From NCBI GenBank assembly GCA_038222225.1, contig JBBRHV010000042.1, positions 1 through 18,534 on the forward strand: 18,534 nucleotides of DNA, written 5' to 3'. A model generated the notes under the pieces. It was not told where the DNA came from, made no database searches, and saw only the letters and a program-made list of their open reading frames with translations. Position numbers and translations under genes: made by a program. Shown here piece by piece: positions 15,005-18,534 of the stretch. Numbering within the stretch: the first letter of the stretch is position 1; the number at the start of each line of letters is the position of its first letter. The stretch is from JAKLFA01 sp038222225. GTDB lineage: Bacteria; Omnitrophota; Gorgyraeia; Zapsychrales; JANLHA01.

Positions 15005-16150
15005 TTGAGTAAATCTCATTTTAATGTTGAGAAAACATGTCAGAAAACAAAGGCGCGCTTGGGCCGGTTAAAGACCGCTCACGGCGAACTGGCGACTCCT
15101 TTTTTTATGCCCGTCGGGACAAATGCCACTGTTAAGGGAATGTGCTCCGCCGATTTGGAGCAGATGGGCTCGCAGATTGTTTTATCCAACACGTATCATT
15201 TGTATTTGCGCCCGGGATTGGATGTGCTTCAGAAGTCCGGAGGACTGCATGGGTTTATGGATTGGAAGGGCCCGATTTTGACCGACAGCGGCGGGTTTCA
15301 GGTGTTCAGCCTTTCAAAATTGCGTAAAATTACTGATGAGGGCGTTCGTTTTCAGTCGCATCTTGATGGTTCGTCGCACATGTTTACGCCTGAAAAGGTT
15401 ATGGATGTCCAGAAGGTTTTGGGTTCTGATCTGATGATGCCTCTAGACGTGTGCGCTCCATTTCCATGCAGCCGCAAGGAGGCGGAGCGTTCCGTTGAGA
15501 AAACGACCCTTTGGGCTGGAAGGACGTTACAGTATTACCGAAAAAATGAGCAGGCTCAGCAGATGTTATTCGGCATTGTTCAAGGGTCTGTCTATGACGA
15601 CCTGCGCCGGCGTTCTGCCGAAGAGATTACCGGATTGGGATTTGATGCCTATGCCATCGGTGGGGTGAGTGTTGGTGAACCGGTGACAGAAATGTTTCAC
15701 GCGATTGAACGTGTGGAGCCCTTCCTACCCGGGGATAAACCGCGTTATGTCATGGGCATCGGAATGCCGGATCAAATTGTGAACGCTGTTTCCTGCGGGA
15801 TCGACATGTTTGATACATGTATTCCGACACGCTACGGGCGTCATGGAAGCGCGTTTAGCCGGCGAGGGAGGTTTATTATTACGAATGTCGGCTATGCCGC
15901 TGATCAGAATCCCGTGGATGAAAGCTGTGACTGTTTTGTCTGCCGCCGTTATTCGAAGGCCTATATTCGGCACTTGATTCGAACGAATGAAATTCTGGGT
16001 TTGCGTCTTTTATCCTACCACAATGTTTATTTTTATATTAAACTGATGGCTGAAATCCGGGCCGCATTGGCCGAAGGGTGTTTTGAAGAATTCAGGAAGG
16101 AATTCCTTGGGAAATATCAGTCTCAATCGAGTGAAGAGGCGGAAGAGTAA
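15005..16150 (+). CDS. tgt: Queuine/preQ1 tRNA-guanine transglycosylase
   Basis: Swaps guanine-34 for the queuosine precursor preQ1 in tRNA, the step before QueA. DSGGFQVFSL gives the first catalytic Asp (94). GGVSVGEP is the substrate-loop motif. The nucleophile lies in FDTCIPTRYGR at Asp270. The zinc site is formed by Cys308, Cys310 and Cys313 (CDCFVC) with His339 in SYHNVYF. At 381 residues the length is normal. The start is TTG at 15005: AAGGAG at 14994-14999 is spaced five bases from it and the N-terminal sequence fits the family, with no ATG nearby. The nucleophile loop (D-T-C instead of D-C-V) and the MPLDVCAPFP segment (usually D-E-C) differ from the Proteobacterial form, but key residues remain. 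trmD follows after two bases. Confidence 0.97.
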   Translation: MSKSHFNVEKTCQKTKARLGRLKTAHGELATPFFMPVGTNATVKGMCSADLEQMGSQIVLSNTYHLYLRPGLDVLQKSGGLHGFMDWKGPILTDSGGFQVFSLSKLRKITDEGVRFQSHLDGSSHMFTPEKVMDVQKVLGSDLMMPLDVCAPFPCSRKEAERSVEKTTLWAGRTLQYYRKNEQAQQMLFGIVQGSVYDDLRRRSAEEITGLGFDAYAIGGVSVGEPVTEMFHAIERVEPFLPGDKPRYVMGIGMPDQIVNAVSCGIDMFDTCIPTRYGRHGSAFSRRGRFIITNVGYAADQNPVDESCDCFVCRRYSKAYIRHLIRTNEILGLRLLSYHNVYFYIKLMAEIRAALAEGCFEEFRKEFLGKYQSQSSEEAEE

Positions 16151-16152
16151 AA

Positions 16153-16827
16153 ATGATCCGATTTGACATTATCACGATTTTTCCGAATATGTTTCCGGCG
16201 GTGATGAATGATTCCATTTTAAAGCGTGCGCAAGAGCAGCGGAAGGTCGATATTCGTATTCATGACTTGCGTCAATTCGCAATCGGGCGCTATCGTCAGG
16301 TCGATGACCGTCCCTTCGGGGGAGGGCCGGGCATGGTGATGATGGCGGAACCGTTGTTTAAGGCGGTCAAAAAAATCAAGGGCCGCCGAAAGGCCAAGGT
16401 GATTTTAATGTGCGCCGGAGGAAAGTCGTTTACGCAGCAAAGGGCCAAACAGTTTTCCAAAGAGCGGAGCCTTATTTTGATCTGCGGCCATTACGAAGGT
16501 GTGGATGAGCGTGTCCGCCAGGAGCTGGTTGATGAAAGCATATCCATCGGGGATTATGTTTTAACGGGCGGGGAGCTTCCTGCCATGGTGGTTGTGGATG
16601 CCGTCTCCCGGTTGATTCCGGGAGTTTTGGGAAAAAAAGAGTCTATTGAAGAGGAGTCCTTTGAAAATGGGCTGCTGGAATATCCTCATTATACCCGGCC
16701 TGCGGATTTTAAAGGCCTGAAAGTACCGGACGTTCTGCTTTCGGGTCATCATAAGGACATCAAGGCCTGGCGAAAGTCAGAGTCCCTAAAGCGGACGCGA
16801 AAGGTTCGTCCGGATCTCTTAGACTAA
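16153..16827 (+). CDS. trmD: tRNA (guanine-N1)-methyltransferase TrmD
   Basis: SPOUT-class knotted methyltransferase making m1G37 in tRNAs, which prevents +1 frameshifting. RPFGGGPGM spans residues 53-61, CGHYEGVDERV forms part of the knot, SIGDYVLTGGE is at 131-141, and LLEYPHYTRP lies before the C-terminal tRNA-binding domain. At 224 residues it is a compact version; E. coli has about 255. The residue aligned with E. coli Asp169, the proposed general base, is Glu168 here (in EESF). Arg equivalent to Arg154 is kept in AVSRLIPG. The gene starts two bases after tgt rather than after rpsP-rimM, its usual partners. A 104-base gap with promoters precedes rplS, so the classic trmD-rplS pair is kept in order but not in transcription unit. 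Confidence 0.97.
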   Translation: MIRFDIITIFPNMFPAVMNDSILKRAQEQRKVDIRIHDLRQFAIGRYRQVDDRPFGGGPGMVMMAEPLFKAVKKIKGRRKAKVILMCAGGKSFTQQRAKQFSKERSLILICGHYEGVDERVRQELVDESISIGDYVLTGGELPAMVVVDAVSRLIPGVLGKKESIEEESFENGLLEYPHYTRPADFKGLKVPDVLLSGHHKDIKAWRKSESLKRTRKVRPDLLD

Positions 16828-16870
16828 TATAATCTTTTTATTTGACAGAATATCGATTTTACGCTAAAAT
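16828..16870 (+). promoter_or_regulatory. Sigma70-type promoter (probably tandem) for rplS
   Basis: TTGACA at 16842-16847, a 17-base spacer, and TAAAAT at 16865-16870 form a near-consensus housekeeping promoter, predicted to start transcription near 16877. A perfect TATAAT at 16828-16833, touching the trmD stop, could be the -10 of a second upstream promoter, but its -35 region (TTCGTC) is poor. The rplS ATG lies about 55 bases after the main predicted start. Confidence 0.75.
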
Positions 16871-16903
16871 TCGACTTCATTGCTAAGGTTAAAAGAATGC
16901 TAT

Positions 16904-16926
16904 CCACACGTGTGTGTGGCGGGAGG
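16904..16926 (+). promoter_or_regulatory. Stem-loop abutting the rplS ribosome-binding site
   Basis: CCACAC (16904-16909) pairs with GTGTGG (16914-16919) around the tetraloop GTGT. One base later the Shine-Dalgarno GGGAGG (16921-16926) begins, five bases before the ATG. A hairpin stacked against the ribosome-binding site in a ribosomal-protein leader suggests autogenous control. L19 leader motifs are known in some phyla, but I cannot match this one to them, and a single short stem may be chance. Confidence 0.4.
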
Positions 16927-16931
16927 ATGAT

Positions 16932-17294
16932 ATGTTGAATTCAGCAGAAAAATTAAAAATGATACGCGAGCGGCAAATGCGCTCGGATCTTCCTAAATTG
17001 GAGATTGGTGATACCATCAAAATGAAGCTTCGGGTTCAAGAAGCGGACAAGGTTCGGGTTCATCCTTATGAAGGTACTGTGATTCGAAAGACCGGCGGTG
17101 ATGTGAGTGCGACTTTTACAACGCGGAAGGTTTCTTATGGGGAAGGTGTTGAACGGACATTCCCGACTCATTCACCGATTATTGAAAGCATAGAAGTTGT
17201 TTCGAAGGGGATGGTTAACCGGGCACGTTTGTATTATTTGAGAGACCGGGTTGGCAAGAAAGCGCGTGTTAAAAGGCAAGTTTCCGCGATTTAA
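16932..17294 (+). CDS. rplS: 50S ribosomal protein L19
   Basis: Large-subunit protein at the interface with the 30S subunit. The 120-residue sequence has the family pattern: LPKLEIGDTIKMKLRVQE, HPYEGTVIRKTG, the GVERTFPTHSPIIESIEVV core and the C-terminal YYLRDRVGKKARVK. The usual Arg-Gly-Ser-Gly run before the core is modified to VSYGEGVERTFP. ATG 16932 is preferred to the in-frame GTG at 16914, because GGGAGG sits five bases before it and the GTG lies within a hairpin. It has its own promoter upstream and a strong terminator downstream, so it can be made as a short single-gene transcript, in keeping with high demand for ribosomal proteins. Confidence 0.97.
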   Translation: MLNSAEKLKMIRERQMRSDLPKLEIGDTIKMKLRVQEADKVRVHPYEGTVIRKTGGDVSATFTTRKVSYGEGVERTFPTHSPIIESIEVVSKGMVNRARLYYLRDRVGKKARVKRQVSAI

Positions 17295-17326
17295 AAAAGT
17301 CGCATTCAACACTGCAGGATTATGCT

Positions 17327-17354
17327 AAAGCCGGGTCAAGAACCCGGCTTTTTT
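17327..17354 (+). terminator. Strong intrinsic terminator after rplS
   Basis: AAAGCCGGGT (17327-17336) pairs perfectly with ACCCGGCTTT (17342-17351) around the loop CAAGA, and the T-run covers 17349-17354. It is GC-rich and the best terminator in the window. It lies 33 bases after the rplS stop and ends three bases before the likely rnhB ATG, so it should cut expression of rnhB and yraN relative to rplS. Confidence 0.9.
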
Positions 17355-17357
17355 ACT

Positions 17358-18017
17358 ATGGACGATGCTCTTAAATACGAAAAACAGGCGAGAGTACGCG
17401 GGCATGAATTGATCATAGGAATTGATGAGGCAGGGCGTGGCCCTTTGGCCGGTCCGGTTGTCGCGGCGGCTGTTGCGTTAATCGACGAGAGGTTTGTTTC
17501 TGTCATCCGTGATTCAAAAAAAATGTCTGAACGGCAGCGCGAACGGGCGTATGAGGAGATATCGCAAAAGGCCTATATCGGCATAGGGATTATTAATGAA
17601 TCTGTGATTGATGCGAAAAATATTTTAGAAGCGACGTTTTTGGCCATGAATAATGCCGTTAGGCAATTGTTTGAAATTCATCAAGACCAGCTGAACAGTT
17701 TTATTTGCACTCCCCGAAAGGTTTGTCTTTTGGTGGATGGAAATCAATTCAAGCCGGAATTTCAATATCCCTATGAGACAATTGTTGGCGGTGATTCTTT
17801 GAGTCTTTCAGTGGCCTGTGCGTCGATTATTGCAAAAGTGACACGGGATCGTATTTTAAAAATTTATGACCGGATTTTTCCGGAGTACGGATTCCTTCAG
17901 CACAAAGGGTATCCTACGGCTTCCCACCGGAAGGCCTTGGAACAGTTTGGAATTTCCCCTATTCATCGCCGGAGCTATAGGCCAGTTCAACAGATATCTC
18001 ATCCTCCCAAAATTTGA
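17358..18017 (+). CDS. rnhB: Ribonuclease HII
   Basis: Endonuclease that cuts the RNA strand of RNA-DNA hybrids and removes single ribonucleotides from DNA. The four metal-binding acids are visible (numbered from ATG 17358): Asp23 and Glu24 in IGIDEAGRGPLAGP, Asp127 in LLVDGNQF and Asp146 in GGDSLSLSVACASIIAKV. DSKKMSERQR and HKGYPTASHRKAL are also typical. The protein is 219 residues. The frame extends to an ATG at 17322, but that would place the rplS terminator stem inside the coding region (LKPGQEPGFF) and adds nothing family-like, so I chose 17358. Neither start has a good ribosome-binding site. yraN starts one base after the stop, the common arrangement for this pair. Confidence 0.95.
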   Translation: MDDALKYEKQARVRGHELIIGIDEAGRGPLAGPVVAAAVALIDERFVSVIRDSKKMSERQRERAYEEISQKAYIGIGIINESVIDAKNILEATFLAMNNAVRQLFEIHQDQLNSFICTPRKVCLLVDGNQFKPEFQYPYETIVGGDSLSLSVACASIIAKVTRDRILKIYDRIFPEYGFLQHKGYPTASHRKALEQFGISPIHRRSYRPVQQISHPPKI

Positions 18018-18018
18018 C

Positions 18019-18378
18019 ATGAATGATTCAAGAAAACGTTTTGGCGCAACCGGTGAAGATGTGGCGGTTGAGTATTTGTGCGGGAAGGGCTATCGGATTT
18101 TGCAGCGCAATTATCAGCTGGCGTTTGGGGAAATCGATGTTGTGGCCTACCGGGATGATTGTGTGTGCTTCATTGAGGTTAAGACCCGCGAGAATAAGCT
18201 TTATGGGGATCCGTTTGAGGCAGTTGATGAGCATAAACAGAAGACGATCCGGAAGATGGCGGAATGTTATCTGGCCTTCAAAAATCTTGAAGATCATGAT
18301 GTGCGGTTTGATGTGATCTCCGTGATTAGAACGGCTAACGAAAGGTTTGTTATTGATCATTTGGAAGATGCTTTTTAG
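18019..18378 (+). CDS. yraN: UPF0102 family protein YraN (nuclease-like fold)
   Basis: Small protein of a widespread family with a restriction-endonuclease-like fold and no settled function. The 119-residue sequence begins MNDSRKRFGATGEDVAVEYL, with the family's GE at 12-13. GEID (37-40) and IEVKTR (52-57) provide the Glu38/Asp40/Glu53/Lys55 cluster that resembles a PD-(D/E)xK active site. FDVISV near residue 95 is also typical. It starts one base after the rnhB stop (TGACATG) with no Shine-Dalgarno, so coupled translation is likely. Upstream in-frame codons within rnhB are rejected as they precede the conserved start. A moderate terminator follows. Confidence 0.93.
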   Translation: MNDSRKRFGATGEDVAVEYLCGKGYRILQRNYQLAFGEIDVVAYRDDCVCFIEVKTRENKLYGDPFEAVDEHKQKTIRKMAECYLAFKNLEDHDVRFDVISVIRTANERFVIDHLEDAF

Positions 18379-18393
18379 GTATGCTAATTTAAT

Positions 18394-18438
18394 ATGGGTC
18401 TACACCGTTTCTAGTGGGTAAATAAGACCCATTTGTTT
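18394..18438 (+). terminator. Probable terminator after yraN
   Basis: ATGGGTCT (18394-18401) pairs perfectly with AGACCCAT (18425-18432). The 23-base loop may form a small inner stem (ACC with GGT). The trailing tract is TTGTTTG, a weak T-run. Placement 15 bases after the yraN stop fits an operon end, but the long loop and poor T-run lower the certainty. Confidence 0.5.
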
Positions 18439-18491
18439 GAGTTAAGTTTATTGTTTAAAAGCATTTACAGTATTTATTGTTCTCTGAAAAC

Positions 18492-18519
18492 TTGACACGT
18501 TTACCTGAAGTTGTAAAAT
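18492..18519 (+). promoter_or_regulatory. Sigma70-type promoter at the right edge
   Basis: TTGACA (18492-18497), a 16-base spacer and TAAAAT (18514-18519) make a good promoter facing right, with the same -10 as the rplS promoter. The predicted start site is near 18525-18527, at or beside an ATG at 18526 that opens M-K-T before the window ends. The next gene may begin there, but too little is visible to call it. The stretch 18439-18491 is AT-rich with nothing else recognisable. Confidence 0.6.
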
Positions 18520-18534
18520 CAGATCATGAAAACA

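Noticed and set aside
16914..16931. GTG start for rplS
   Set aside because: It falls in the hairpin and has no ribosome-binding site, whereas ATG 16932 has GGGAGG at ideal spacing.
17866..18018. Upstream extension of yraN within rnhB
   Set aside because: The region codes for the conserved RNase HII C terminus in another frame; YraN homology starts at 18019.
1..18534. tRNA, rRNA, CRISPR arrays, insertion sequences or prophage genes
   Set aside because: Gaps are at most about 155 bases and contain only the hairpins and promoters listed; no repeats of the needed size or form were seen.

Overview
The window is a dense run of 19 bacterial genes, all on the + strand, with almost no non-coding DNA. 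Most are housekeeping genes for isoprenoid and phospholipid synthesis, translation, tRNA modification and chromosome maintenance. I saw no mobile element, CRISPR array, tRNA or rRNA. Base composition is near-balanced and the coding strand is rich in G and T. Gene content and order (uppS-cdsA-dxr-rseP, proS-rimP-nusA-infB, ruvB-DUF2905-queA-tgt, trmD-rplS-rnhB-yraN) fit a Gram-negative-type bacterium. Several signature variants (CdsA, a short ProRS, Tgt) suggest a lineage outside Proteobacteria and Firmicutes. My best guess is Candidatus Omnitrophota or a relative in the PVC area, but this is inference from family memory and only moderately confident.

Region 1 (1-6485): a hairpin with a T-tract comes just before uppS. 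It is followed by uppS, cdsA, dxr and rseP (undecaprenyl carrier, CDP-diacylglycerol, MEP-pathway isoprenoids, site-2 protease), then an unexpected CpaF/TadA-type secretion ATPase, then a short prolyl-tRNA synthetase whose start overlaps the ATPase stop by one base. Region 2 (6487-12628): rimP, nusA, a 67-base gap with hairpins, infB, trpS and scpA, covering ribosome maturation, transcription elongation/termination, initiation, Trp-tRNA charging and condensin. rbfA and truB, often found after infB, are absent. Region 3 (12670-16827): ruvB, a strong hairpin terminator, a small DUF2905 membrane protein overlapping queA by ATGA, then tgt (queuosine synthesis) and trmD (m1G37 methylation).

Region 4 (16828-18534): a well-formed sigma70-type promoter and short hairpin leader drive rplS, which ends at a strong terminator. 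rnhB and yraN follow by apparent read-through. The window ends with a weaker terminator and a second good promoter whose predicted start site lies at or next to an ATG.

The most interesting points are the lone CpaF-type ATPase in a lipid/translation operon, the ProRS whose editing domain appears excised leaving two joined CxxC pairs, and a repeated layout in which a hairpin plus T-tract ends 13-14 bases before a start codon (uppS, infB, DUF2905). Others are the rplS leader and several substitutions at normally conserved positions (CdsA, QueA, TrmD). No system here is clearly undescribed; the CpaF context is the best lead.
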